Source: Thermomicrobium sp. 4228-Ro (GTDB lineage Bacteria > Chloroflexota > Chloroflexia > Thermomicrobiales > Thermomicrobiaceae). From it: DNA of 64,000 nucleotides. Positions within the stretch are counted from its first letter, which is position 1; every line of letters starts with the position of its first letter. Both the position numbers and the translations under genes were made by a program. The stretch lies in NCBI RefSeq assembly GCF_026241205.1, contig NZ_JAPFQM010000006.1:62001-126000 (forward strand). The letters are read 5' to 3'. The notes under the pieces were generated by a model. The model made no database searches. It saw only the letters and a list, made by a program, of their open reading frames with translations, and was not told the DNA's origin. Positions 17,312 through 25,822 of the stretch are shown here, one piece after another.

Positions 17312-18310
17312 TCATCCCGTTCCGCCCAGACTGCGCCACGTCGCGAGCACCGCCTCCACGTATCGCTGCGTCTCCGGGTACGGCGGGATCCCACCCGCAC
17401 GCTGGACTGCCGCCGGACCAGCGTTGTATGCGGCCAGCGCCAGTCGCACGTCACCGCCGAAACGGTCCAAAAGCTCTCGGAAGTACCGTGCACCACCGTC
17501 CAGGTTCTGAGCCGGATCGAACGGATCGCGTACGCCGAGCGCCGTCGCGGTTCCGTCCATGAGCTGCAAGAGCCCCTTCGCGCCCGCCGGTGAAACGGCC
17601 CGTGGGTCGAACCCGCTCTCCACCTGCACCATCGCGGCCAGGAGCGCCGGGTCGAGCCCGTAACGCTGCGCAGTCACCGCGATCAACTGACCGAAGGGAA
17701 CCGGGAGCGCACGGCGGTCCACTCGCGCGTCCCCAGTCGCCTGCAGAAACGGCGCAGGGTCGATCGCCCGCCCGTTCTGGCGGATCTCGTAATGCAAATG
17801 CGGCCCAGTCGAGGCACCAGTATTGCCGCTCCGGCCGATCACCTGGCCACGTTCGACCCGCTGACCGGGTGCGACCGCAGCCGCACTCAGATGCGCGTAC
17901 AGCGTCGTCACGCCGTTCCCGTGATCGATCTCGACACGTAGCCCGTAACCGTCGGTATTGCCGACGAAGCGCACCGTGCCGCTCGCTGTCGCCCGCACCG
18001 GCGTTCCTTCCGGAACAGCGATGTCGATACCGGTATGGAGCGTCTCTCCTGGCAAGAGCGACCGCGGACCGTAGGTCGAGGTCACCGCACCGGAGACCGG
18101 CCACGAGCCTCGCAAGGCGGCCAGCGAATCGCTCGCGGCGTTCGCTCCGCTCGTCGATCCAACGCCCGTGTTGGAGACGATCCCACGCTGGGCCAGCAGC
18201 GTCCAGAATTGCGCCGACCGCGATGTCGGCCCGCCCAGCTGCGGCGAGCGAACACCGAACCGCGCTGGCATCGTCGCGAGAATTTCGGGTGGGATCGTGA
18301 TTCCCGCCAT
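17312..18310 (-). CDS. Dual peptidoglycan hydrolase: M23 endopeptidase plus SLT lytic transglycosylase
   Basis: A 332-residue two-domain enzyme. The M23/LytM part (about residues 72-190) has the zinc motif HTGID (His92, Asp96) and the HLHYEI pair (His171, His173). The C-terminal part from about residue 215 is a soluble lytic transglycosylase with catalytic Glu231 in VQVESGFDP, then GAKGLLQLM and AYNAGPAAV. Both domains look intact. Its place between fliJ and flgB suggests it opens the wall for the rod or hook, the job done elsewhere by FlgJ. The ATG at 18310 is chosen because GAGGAG follows the fliJ stop. Confidence 0.88.
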   Translation of the reverse strand: MAGITIPPEILATMPARFGVRSPQLGGPTSRSAQFWTLLAQRGIVSNTGVGSTSGANAASDSLAALRGSWPVSGAVTSTYGPRSLLPGETLHTGIDIAVPEGTPVRATASGTVRFVGNTDGYGLRVEIDHGNGVTTLYAHLSAAAVAPGQRVERGQVIGRSGNTGASTGPHLHYEIRQNGRAIDPAPFLQATGDARVDRRALPVPFGQLIAVTAQRYGLDPALLAAMVQVESGFDPRAVSPAGAKGLLQLMDGTATALGVRDPFDPAQNLDGGARYFRELLDRFGGDVRLALAAYNAGPAAVQRAGGIPPYPETQRYVEAVLATWRSLGGTG

Positions 18311-18323
18311 CGAGAGCGACTCC

Positions 18324-18800
18324 TCAGACCGATCCGTCACGCGCCTGCAGCCGGTACGCTGCGCGGACAGTCGCGACGTCGTCGAGCATCGCCTCCTCGG
18401 CTTTCTGCTCGAGCTGCCGTGCCGCCGTCAGCCACCGTGAACGCATCACCTCGAGCTTCTTGGCTTCCCGCCGCTGGGCGATCAGCGCTACGCGTGCCTG
18501 TTCGGCACGTCGTTTCGCCTCTTCCAGCAGTGCCTCTTGCTCGTCCCGGCGTCGCACCAGCCAGGCTTCGTACGACTCCGCCCCGGCCAACACCACCGGG
18601 TCGACCGGCTTACCTGCCAGTGCTGCCAGACTGACGGCCAGTGCCCGCTGCGATGCGGCGAGTTCGTCCAGAGCTCCCTGACAGGTCGCCACCCAGCGCT
18701 GTCGTTCAGCTAGCTCCCGCTGTGCGTCTTCGACGAGCTTCTGCCGGTGTTCGAGGAGCCGCGTCATCCGTCCGGCTCGCTGGCGGAGCGCGCGTACCAT
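18324..18800 (-). CDS. fliJ: Flagellar export chaperone FliJ
   Basis: A 158-residue, almost wholly helical coiled-coil protein rich in Arg, Glu, Gln and Ala (RLLEHRQKLVEDAQRELAER, and RRREAKKLEVMRSRWL later). FliJ is the central stalk that couples the FliI ATPase ring to the export gate. Identification rests on length, composition and position directly after fliI; sequence conservation in this family is low. The ATG at 18800 follows TAGGAGGTAGGG. Confidence 0.8.
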   Translation of the reverse strand: MVRALRQRAGRMTRLLEHRQKLVEDAQRELAERQRWVATCQGALDELAASQRALAVSLAALAGKPVDPVVLAGAESYEAWLVRRRDEQEALLEEAKRRAEQARVALIAQRREAKKLEVMRSRWLTAARQLEQKAEEAMLDDVATVRAAYRLQARDGSV

Positions 18801-18813
18801 CGTGCCCTACCTC

Positions 18814-20184
18814 CTACGCCTCCACCGGTGTTCGTGCGCGTTCTCGTGGATCCACACCTCCTCGGCCACGGACGATCCGTCCCAGCCACTCCAGCGTGGC
18901 AGCGAACGGTGCCTTCTCCTCGGGCCGCTGCTGCAGGAAGCGCCGCAACTCGGGCAGCAATGCCAGTGCCCGGTCGACTGTCGGGTTCGATCCGCTGACG
19001 TACGCGCCGATATCGATGAGGTCGCGCGCACTCTCGTAGGCAGCGAGCAACTCCCGCACCTCGCTCGCCAGCTGCCACTGTTCCGGACTCACCAGGTTGG
19101 GCATCAGACGGCTGACGCTCGCGAGGATGTCGATCGCAGGGAAATGTCCACGGTCAGCCAGCGACCGCGAGAGCACGATGTGACCGTCCAAGATTCCCCG
19201 CACCGTGTCGCTGATCGGCTCGTTCAGGTCGTCACCTTCGACGAGAACGGTGTAAAACGCGGTGATACTGCCCCGCTCGGCGTTGCCCGCTCGTTCGAGC
19301 AGCCGTGGGAGCAGCGCGAACACCGACGGTGGGTAGCCACGCGTCGCCGGCGGCTCACCAGCCGCCAGACCCACCTCGCGCTGAGCCATCGCCAGCCGCG
19401 TTACCGAGTCCATCATCAGCACCACGCTCATGCCACGGTCGCGGAAGTATTCGGCGATGAGCGTCGCCGTCCAGGCTGCCTTGATCCGCATGAGTGCCGG
19501 TTGGTCGGAGGTCGAGACCACGAGTACCGCGCGCTCCAGCCCTTCCGGGCCGAGGTCGCGCTCGATGAACTCCTGCACTTCCCGCCCGCGCTCGCCGATC
19601 AACCCGATCACCCGCACGTCGCAAACTGCGTTGCGACTGATCATCCCGAGCAAGGTACTCTTCCCCACCCCAGAACCAGCGAAGATTCCGAGACGCTGGC
19701 CGCGTCCACACGTCAAGGTCGCGTCGATCGCCCGCACACCGGTCGGCAGGATCTCGCGGATCGGTGCCCGCTGGAGCGGACTGGGCGGCGTGCCCCCCAG
19801 CCGCACACGTCGCCGACAACGCAAGGGCCCCTTCCCGTCGATCGGGCGCCCCAGGCCATCGATCACCCGCCCGAGCAGCTCCGGCCCCACCGGCACGTGC
19901 AGCGCCTCCGGTGCTGGAACCACCCGGCTCCCGTGTCGCACCCCACGGAGCTCAGCGAGTGGCACCAGCACGAGACGCTCGTCGTGAAAGCCGACCACCT
20001 CCGCTGCCAGGCGCCCCTCTTCCGCGAAGCTGGGGAAGATGTGGCAGAGATCGCCGATTTCCAGGTCGAGCCCGATCGCTTCGACCGTCAACCCGATACC
20101 GCGCACCACCCGCCCTTCCCGCCGGATCGGCTCGAAGCCACACAGACGTTCGCGGAACCGCTCGAGCAGCTGGTCACCACTCAT
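18814..20184 (-). CDS. fliI: Flagellar export ATPase FliI
   Basis: A 456-residue F1-like ATPase. An N-terminal beta-barrel domain is followed by Walker A in FAGSGVGKSTLLG, the conserved IGERGREVQEFIERDLG, Walker B-type VVLMMDSVTRLAMAQREVGL, and the family stretch GEPPATRGYPPSVFALLPRL. It powers early steps of flagellar protein export with FliH and FliJ, whose genes flank it. The start overlaps the fliH end by 11 bp. Confidence 0.95.
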   Translation of the reverse strand: MSGDQLLERFRERLCGFEPIRREGRVVRGIGLTVEAIGLDLEIGDLCHIFPSFAEEGRLAAEVVGFHDERLVLVPLAELRGVRHGSRVVPAPEALHVPVGPELLGRVIDGLGRPIDGKGPLRCRRRVRLGGTPPSPLQRAPIREILPTGVRAIDATLTCGRGQRLGIFAGSGVGKSTLLGMISRNAVCDVRVIGLIGERGREVQEFIERDLGPEGLERAVLVVSTSDQPALMRIKAAWTATLIAEYFRDRGMSVVLMMDSVTRLAMAQREVGLAAGEPPATRGYPPSVFALLPRLLERAGNAERGSITAFYTVLVEGDDLNEPISDTVRGILDGHIVLSRSLADRGHFPAIDILASVSRLMPNLVSPEQWQLASEVRELLAAYESARDLIDIGAYVSGSNPTVDRALALLPELRRFLQQRPEEKAPFAATLEWLGRIVRGRGGVDPRERARTPVEA

Positions 20185-20869
20185 CGGCTACCTCCGCAAG
20201 CGCTCGCCGAATCGCTTCCAGCTGCGTGGACAGCCGCGCATCAACGAACCCGACCGGGGTACCGAGCACGCAACTACCGCGATCGACATGTGGGTCACCG
20301 GCTACCTCGACGGGTGGGCGGCCGTCCCAGGCAGCAGCCAGCCACGCGCGTGCCCGCTCGACATCGTCCGGGTGGACGATGAGATGTGTAACCGGTGCAC
20401 GCGGCGCCTGAGCCAGAGCTGTCTCGACGAGCCGGCCGAGCAGGCCATCGTCGCGGGCAACCTCGCGCCGCAGAATCGTCTCGGCGATCAGCACACTCAG
20501 CTCGAGGACGAGATGCGCGTATGCGTGACGGATCTCCTGTTCCTGGATGACCGCTCGCTCGACGAGATCGTGCAGCCGTGCCAAGAGCGCCCGCTGTTCC
20601 GCTGCCAGTTCCTTTTCAAGGTGCGTCCGCGCTTCAGCCAGTGCCGTTTCCCAGAGCTGCCGTCGCCAGTTTTCGATTTCGGCCTCGACTGCGGATCGCA
20701 AGGCCGCAGCCTCCGCTTCCGCTGCGGCCACGATTTCCCGGGCCCGCTCTTCCGCCTCCGCGAGAAGTTGCACCGCACGCTCCCGGTCAGCAGCGGACGG
20801 TTGGGGAAGTACCAGTGCGCTTCCCGCCACCGTCGCCCTATCCCCCTTGACCACGCGACCGCTAGCCAA
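20174..20869 (-). CDS. fliH: Flagellar export regulator FliH
   Basis: A 231-residue protein. The long N-terminal helix is rich in Ala, Glu and Arg (residues 25-110, coiled coil), and a C-terminal domain resembles the V/F-type ATPase E/delta stalk (LVLELSVLIAETILRREV, then VTHLIVHPDDVERARAW). It binds and restrains FliI at the export gate. The start is a rare TTG at 20869 inside the last codons of fliG, supported by GAGGAGG 6 nt upstream, so translation is probably coupled. Confidence 0.85.
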   Translation of the reverse strand: MASGRVVKGDRATVAGSALVLPQPSAADRERAVQLLAEAEERAREIVAAAEAEAAALRSAVEAEIENWRRQLWETALAEARTHLEKELAAEQRALLARLHDLVERAVIQEQEIRHAYAHLVLELSVLIAETILRREVARDDGLLGRLVETALAQAPRAPVTHLIVHPDDVERARAWLAAAWDGRPPVEVAGDPHVDRGSCVLGTPVGFVDARLSTQLEAIRRALAEVADEW

Positions 20870-21896
20870 GGATCGCCTCCTCGCCGCGTGAGATCACGAT
20901 TTCTTCGGCCTCTTCCAGGCGCCGCACGATCGCGACGATCCGCTGCTGCGCTTCTTCCACAGCTCGGATCCGGACCGGCCCGAGGTAACTGATCTCTTCC
21001 CGCAGCAGCTCGGCCGCTCGCTGCGACATGTTGCGGAAGATCTTCTCTTTGAGTTCGTCCCGCGCCGCCTTGAGCGCCAGCGCCAGATCCCGCATGTCGA
21101 CCTCGCGCAGGACGCGCTGGAGCGAGCGGTCATCGAGCAAAATCAGGTCATCGAACGTGAACATCAGCTTGCGAACTTCTTCCGCCAGCATGGGATCGAC
21201 TTCGGTGAGTCGCTCGAGGATGTGTTTCTCCGTGCTGCGGTCGACCTTGCTCAGGATCGCCACGAGATGTGGCACACCACCGACCGTCCGCGAATCCTGA
21301 GTGAGCAGCGAGGACATCCGCCGTCGCATGATCTCCTCGACCCGCTTGACGATCTCAGCCGGTGTGCGATCGATCGTCGCGATCCGTCGAGCGACTTCCG
21401 CCTGCAAGTCCTCGTTGAGATGGCTGATCACGGCTGCCGCCTGCACCGGCGGCAGGTACGACAGGATCAACGCGATCGTCTGCGGGTGTTCGTTCTGCAG
21501 GAACATCGCCATCTGCCGCGGATCCGACTTCCGCAGGAACTCGAACGGCGCCGGCGGGTTCATCGTCACGACCCGATCGATCAATGCGTTCGCGCGCTCG
21601 AGTCCCATCGCTCGCGCCAGCATCTCGCGTGCGTACTCGATGCCACCGACCGCGAGGTAGCGGTGTACGACCGCCATCTCGTGCGCCTCGTTGAGTACCT
21701 GGTGTACCTCCTCTTCGTTGAGACGCGGCATCGTCGCGACCTTGACGGTGATCACCTCGATCTCGTGTTCCTGGAGATGCTGGAGTACCTTCGCCGAGTA
21801 GTCCGGCCCAAGCGCCATCAAGAGGGCTGCCGCTTTCGCTGCGCCCTTCAGGCGCTCCGGTTGCTGGCCTGGTCGTGTCGGCACCTGCGCCGTCAT
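20862..21896 (-). CDS. fliG: Flagellar motor switch protein FliG
   Basis: A 344-residue rotor protein. The N-terminal FliF-binding domain has KAAALLMALGPDYSAKVLQH, the middle domain EHPQTIALILSYLPPVQAA, and the C-terminal torque domain MFTFDDLILLDDRSLQRVLR with its charged helix. It links the MS ring to the C ring and contacts the stator. The other C-ring genes (fliM, fliN) and motA/motB are not in this window. The ATG at 21896 uses GAGGAG within the end of fliF. Confidence 0.95.
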   Translation of the reverse strand: MTAQVPTRPGQQPERLKGAAKAAALLMALGPDYSAKVLQHLQEHEIEVITVKVATMPRLNEEEVHQVLNEAHEMAVVHRYLAVGGIEYAREMLARAMGLERANALIDRVVTMNPPAPFEFLRKSDPRQMAMFLQNEHPQTIALILSYLPPVQAAAVISHLNEDLQAEVARRIATIDRTPAEIVKRVEEIMRRRMSSLLTQDSRTVGGVPHLVAILSKVDRSTEKHILERLTEVDPMLAEEVRKLMFTFDDLILLDDRSLQRVLREVDMRDLALALKAARDELKEKIFRNMSQRAAELLREEISYLGPVRIRAVEEAQQRIVAIVRRLEEAEEIVISRGEEAILG

Positions 21897-21902
21897 CTCC
21901 GG

Positions 21903-23486
21903 TTACTCCTCGTTCAACCAGGCACGGACAACGTGTGCTACTGTCGCCGGATCCTTCTTCGCCAGCTCCTGGAGTTCCCGGAGCGTCGGCGGCGGCCCGA
22001 CCGGTTCCTTGAGTGCCGCTTCTCGTTGTGTGCCGAGGCCGGGCACCGTACCCGGCGCGACACTGGCCGCCGCTGCCCCACCGGGCAAGGCCTCGGTCGC
22101 GACCTCGTAACGCGGAGCCGGTGGGAGTGCAGCGCGCTGCGCCGCTAGCACGCGCCAGGCGATCAAGAGCGCGATCAGCGGGATGAGGACGATCGCTCCC
22201 AACCGAGCCGCTTCCAGCAGCCGCTCCATGAGCGACGGTTGGGCCGCGGCTTCTTCGGCGTTCGCCGTCGTGAACGGCACCACGCTCACCGTCACCTCGT
22301 CACCACGCTCCGGGACGATTCCCGCCGCCGCGGCCACGAGATCGCGCACCTGTTCGGCCACTGCCGGATCGACCGCCGCGCTGTTCAACACGACCGCGAC
22401 CGAAAGGCGCTGGATCTTCCCAGGCGCCTGGACGACACGCTCCACTTGCCGCGAGAGTTCGTAGTTGACCGTCGTCTCGCGCAGCTCGCTGCGCTGCTGG
22501 TTCTGCCCGGCGGCACCTTCCTGATAAGTCCCGACGTTGCTGTCGACCCCCGGCACACCGATCGGCCCGGTCGCTGTTCCCTCTGTCGTCTGCACGCGCT
22601 CCTGCTGGCTGCGCACCTGCGGCTGTGTCCCGTTCGGGCTGTAGATCTCGCTGTCGACCTGCCGCTGGTCCCAGTCGAAGTTCGCACTCACTTGCACGGC
22701 AGCGTTGTTGTTCCCCACTACCCGCGCCACGATCGTCTGCAACTGCGTCGCCAGCGCGCTCTCGAACGCCCGCTGTGCCTTCAGGTGATCGCTCATGCCG
22801 CCCGCAGCGGCCACGCCACCGCCGGACCACAACGCATTCCCGCTCTCGTCGACGACCGTGACATGCTCCGGCTGCAGTCCCGGCACCGCCGCCGAGACCA
22901 GATGCACGACCCCGCGCACCTGCTCGTCGGTCAGCCGGCTGCCTGGCTTCAGCTGGAGCACGACTGCCGCAGTCGTCGGCTGTTGCTGCTCGCTGAACAG
23001 CGATTCCTCGGGGATCACCAGATGTACCCGCGCTGACTGGACGCCGTCGAGCTGGCTGATCGTCCGAGCCAGTTCCCCTTCGAGTGCCCGCTGGTAGTTC
23101 ACGCGTTGCTGGAAGTCCGTCACGCCGAACGACGAGCGATCGAAGAGCTCGAACCCGAGCGTCCCGCTCTTCGGCAACCCCTGCGCGGCCAGCGCCAACC
23201 GCAACTTGGCCACCTGATCGACCGGGACGCTGATCGTCGTCCCGTCGTTGCTGAGCTTGTAGGGTACTCCTTGCTGACGGAGCTGCTCGATAATCGCCGC
23301 TGCGTCGTCGGCCGAAAGCCCGGTGTAGAGCGGCGCATACTGCTGCGGCGGCTGGATCAACAGGAGCAAGGCCACGGCGAAGATCGCCGTCAGCGCCACG
23401 GCGACGATCGCCACCCGGCGGTTCTGGCTCAGACTATCCCACCGTTCACGGACGTAGTCCCAGTAGACCGAGAGACGCCGCAGCAT
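21903..23486 (-). CDS. fliF: Flagellar MS-ring protein FliF
   Basis: A 527-residue membrane ring protein. The first membrane helix is at about residues 25-45, and a second at about 430-450 (LGAIVLIPLIALLIAWRVLA). Between them are the conserved ring-building motifs YAPLYTGLSADDAAAIIEQL, VNYQRALEGELARTISQLDG and ARVHLVIPEESLF. The C-terminal tail is the FliG-binding part and ends in VAHVVRAWLNE. The MS ring is the platform on which the flagellum assembles. Confidence 0.95.
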   Translation of the reverse strand: MLRRLSVYWDYVRERWDSLSQNRRVAIVAVALTAIFAVALLLLIQPPQQYAPLYTGLSADDAAAIIEQLRQQGVPYKLSNDGTTISVPVDQVAKLRLALAAQGLPKSGTLGFELFDRSSFGVTDFQQRVNYQRALEGELARTISQLDGVQSARVHLVIPEESLFSEQQQPTTAAVVLQLKPGSRLTDEQVRGVVHLVSAAVPGLQPEHVTVVDESGNALWSGGGVAAAGGMSDHLKAQRAFESALATQLQTIVARVVGNNNAAVQVSANFDWDQRQVDSEIYSPNGTQPQVRSQQERVQTTEGTATGPIGVPGVDSNVGTYQEGAAGQNQQRSELRETTVNYELSRQVERVVQAPGKIQRLSVAVVLNSAAVDPAVAEQVRDLVAAAAGIVPERGDEVTVSVVPFTTANAEEAAAQPSLMERLLEAARLGAIVLIPLIALLIAWRVLAAQRAALPPAPRYEVATEALPGGAAAASVAPGTVPGLGTQREAALKEPVGPPPTLRELQELAKKDPATVAHVVRAWLNEE

Positions 23487-23512
23487 GCGCTCGATCCGTC
23501 CCGCTCACTCCG

Positions 23513-23812
23513 TCAGATCGGCATCGACATCACTTCACGATAGGCTTCCAGCGCCCGGTTCCGGATCTGCAATGCCGCTTGCAAGCCGATCGAGGCCGTC
23601 TCGAGCGCGATCATCACCTGATGCAGATCGACGTCCTCGCCCGCCGCGAGCGCGACCGCCAAGCGGTCTGCCTCGTTGATCTGCTCGTTCAGGGCACCGA
23701 AGGCGCGCTCCAGCACCTGGCCGAACGATGGACGAGCAGCTGCTGTCGGCGAGTTCGCGGCTCCGACTGGTGTGATATCTGCAACGATCGGCGCGATCGG
23801 CGAGATGCTCAT
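23513..23812 (-). CDS. fliE: Flagellar hook-basal body protein FliE
   Basis: A 99-residue adaptor between the MS ring and the rod. The second half carries the family pattern ADRLAVALAAGEDVDLHQVM, then IALETASIGLQAALQIRNRA and AYREVMSMPI. Length and position between flgC and fliF fit. The ATG at 23812 follows GGAGAGGGAGTAGGGAG. Confidence 0.93.
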   Translation of the reverse strand: MSISPIAPIVADITPVGAANSPTAAARPSFGQVLERAFGALNEQINEADRLAVALAAGEDVDLHQVMIALETASIGLQAALQIRNRALEAYREVMSMPI

Positions 23813-23841
23813 CGCTCCCTACTCCCTCTCCACCACAGTGC

Positions 23842-24297
23842 TCATGCGCGGCCGATGCTCAACGCGCGCATCGCCATCGCTTTGAGCGACTCGAGCACGG
23901 TTACGTTCGCTTCATAGGCACGGGTCGCTGCCATGAGATTCGTCATCTCGCTGACCACGTCGATGTCCGGGTACCGGACGATTCCGTTCTCGTCCGCGTC
24001 CGGGTGCGTCGGGTCGTAGACCTCACGCACGGCTTGCTGGTCGACGACGATCCCGGCCACCCGCACGCCGCGCGCTGCACTCGGTGCCGACGGCACGAGT
24101 CCCGTGCGCGTCTGCACCAGCCGCGCGAACGCATCTGGTTGCTCCGTTGCGAAGACGACCTGACGCCGGAGATACGGCCCACCTTGCGGCGTCCTCGTCG
24201 TGTCGACGTTCGCCAGGTTCGAGGCGGTCACGTCCATCCGCACGCGCTGTGCCGTGAGCGCCGAGAGGCTGACGCGCATCGTCTCGAAGATCCCCAT
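23842..24297 (-). CDS. flgC: Flagellar basal-body rod protein FlgC
   Basis: A 151-residue rod protein with N-terminal SALTAQRVRMDVTASNLANV and C-terminal VVSEMTNLMAATRAYEANVT, then LESLKAMAMRAL, typical of FlgC. It is the first gene of the flagellar run, and the 300 bp in front of it should hold the operon promoter. The ATG at 24297 follows GGGAAGGGAAGGAG. Confidence 0.93.
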   Translation of the reverse strand: MGIFETMRVSLSALTAQRVRMDVTASNLANVDTTRTPQGGPYLRRQVVFATEQPDAFARLVQTRTGLVPSAPSAARGVRVAGIVVDQQAVREVYDPTHPDADENGIVRYPDIDVVSEMTNLMAATRAYEANVTVLESLKAMAMRALSIGRA

Positions 24298-24601
24298 CCT
24301 GGCGCTCCTTCCCTTCCCTGCGCGACGTTCGCACGACCTACACTACCCATCGGTCGACCTCGTGCCGATATCCTGTCGGTCGGAAGCCGCTTCAGGACAG
24401 AAGTCCAGGAGTCCCGGTACCGGACGGCTGGATGTCCGGATGGGCGAGGAATCTGAACAGGGAAGAGAGGGGGGTTCGCGAATCGTGCTGTGCGGCCTCT
24501 GTACTCTCGTTGACGGAGGAATCAGCGCACTGACATGGCGAGACGCACCGTATCCTCGTGGAGACGCCACCGGCGTGGCTCGTGGTATCCAGCAGCTACG
24601 C
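24298..24601 (-). other. Upstream region of the flagellar operon
   Basis: No believable gene lies here. On the minus strand a weak promoter can be drawn: TCGGCA, 17 bp, TAGTGT (plus coordinates 24340-24368), which places the start point about 35 nt before flgC. No clear sigma28 (TAAA-N15-GCCGATAA) or sigma54 (GG-N10-GC) site was seen. Short inverted repeats such as GGACTTCTGTCC are present, meaning unknown. Confidence 0.3.
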
Positions 24602-24907
24602 TCATGCCTCTGGCTTGGGTACCAGATAGATCCGCACGCCGTGGTGGATCAGGTAGTTCAGGAGCCGGAGCCGCGTCTCCAACCCGATCCGTCCCAACGG
24701 CGGGATGAGCGGTACCCCGTGCAACGCCGCCTTCGCCACGATCCACTCGCGGAACTGCCGGTCGGTCATCTCGACCACCGTGACGTTCTCGTCACCTCGC
24801 CCGTCCTCACGCGGTACGAGGACATACACGCGCCGCAGATCCTCGAGCGTCAGATCCGGTTGCGGAGCTCGATCGTACCGTCCATAGGGAAACCGCCCGC
24901 TGTACAT
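24602..24907 (-). CDS. Hypothetical 101-residue protein downstream of terC
   Basis: Not recognised as a known family. It is a small, soluble, mixed-charge protein (N-terminal MYSGRFPYGRYDRAPQPDL, middle LRRVYVLVPREDGRGDENV, C-terminal ETRLRLLNYLIHHGVRIYLV) without membrane segments or Cys pairs. The ATG at 24907 follows GAGGTGAGGG and lies 3 nt after the TerC stop, so the two are almost surely co-transcribed. No function is proposed. Confidence 0.7.
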   Translation of the reverse strand: MYSGRFPYGRYDRAPQPDLTLEDLRRVYVLVPREDGRGDENVTVVEMTDRQFREWIVAKAALHGVPLIPPLGRIGLETRLRLLNYLIHHGVRIYLVPKPEA

Positions 24908-24910
24908 CCC

Positions 24911-25621
24911 TCACCTCGCGTGCCGCGTCTCATCCTGTCGCACCGGGTGCCCTCCAGCCTGCTCTCGACGCAAGCGCCGCCGCATGCTCGGCCAGAGTGC
25001 CACGATCCCGATCGCGGTGCTGAAGAGGCCTACTGCTGGCCACGCCAGCGACTCTCCCAACCAGGCCGAGACGATCGGGTCTTCGACGATCATGCGTCCA
25101 CCGGTGACTGCCAAAACACCGACGCCGATCCACACGAGCCATCGCACACGATCGAGCAAAGCCGCGATCACCCCACTCCCGAACAGGATCAGCGGCATCG
25201 AAAGCAGGAGACCGAACGCGAGGAGCTCGACCGTTCCATGTGAAGCCCCGCCGACCGCCAGCATGTTGTCGAAACTCATAACGAAATCCGCGAGCGTGAT
25301 CGTCTGGATCGCTTCCCAGAGCGACAGCGCCGGCGCAAGCACCCGCGCCTCGCTCTCCTCACGCACGAGCTTGAAGCCGATCCAGCCGACCAGCAGCCCA
25401 CCCATCGCTCGGAGGAGCGGGATCGCCAGGAGCAGTGCCGCCAGGGCGGTGAAGAGCACGCGCAGCGCGATCGCCCCTGCCCCACCGAGAACGATCGCCC
25501 AGCGACGCTGGCGCGGCGGTAACTGATGAGCCGCCATCCCGATGACCAGCGCATTGTCCCCGCTGAGCACGAGGTCGATCAGAACGATACTGAGGAGCCG
25601 TCCGAGAAAGACCGTGATCAC
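24911..25621 (-). CDS. TerC-family integral membrane protein
   Basis: A 236-residue membrane protein with about seven hydrophobic segments and the two TerC motifs with acidic residues inside helices: LVLSGDNALVIGMAA near the N-terminus and MSFDNMLAVGGASHG in the middle. TerC/YkoY proteins export metal ions such as Mn2+ or act in metal insertion into exported proteins. The reading frame is open upstream, but the GTG at 25621 is preferred because GAAGG lies 8 nt before it and the upstream residues look non-coding. Confidence 0.82.
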   Translation of the reverse strand: MITVFLGRLLSIVLIDLVLSGDNALVIGMAAHQLPPRQRRWAIVLGGAGAIALRVLFTALAALLLAIPLLRAMGGLLVGWIGFKLVREESEARVLAPALSLWEAIQTITLADFVMSFDNMLAVGGASHGTVELLAFGLLLSMPLILFGSGVIAALLDRVRWLVWIGVGVLAVTGGRMIVEDPIVSAWLGESLAWPAVGLFSTAIGIVALWPSMRRRLRREQAGGHPVRQDETRHAR

Positions 25622-25822
25622 CGCTCGTACCTTCGGTGCTGTGTACCAGGCCTTCGGTTCCAGTAGGAGGCACCCGGTACACGAAAGTGTCCAGGAACAT
25701 CTTCGCAAACTCCTCGACGCGCGCGCAAATGATCCCGACCCGCTGCACGAGATCGACCGATCGTGTGGCACCGATCGATGGTACGATCACCCCTGGATCG
25801 GGCGATCTCGAGGAGGGGAACG

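Noticed and set aside
25622-25771. A manganese (yybP-ykoY) riboswitch before terC
   Set aside because: TerC genes often have one and fragments such as CCTACTGG are present, but the two conserved loop motifs and the closing stem could not be placed together.
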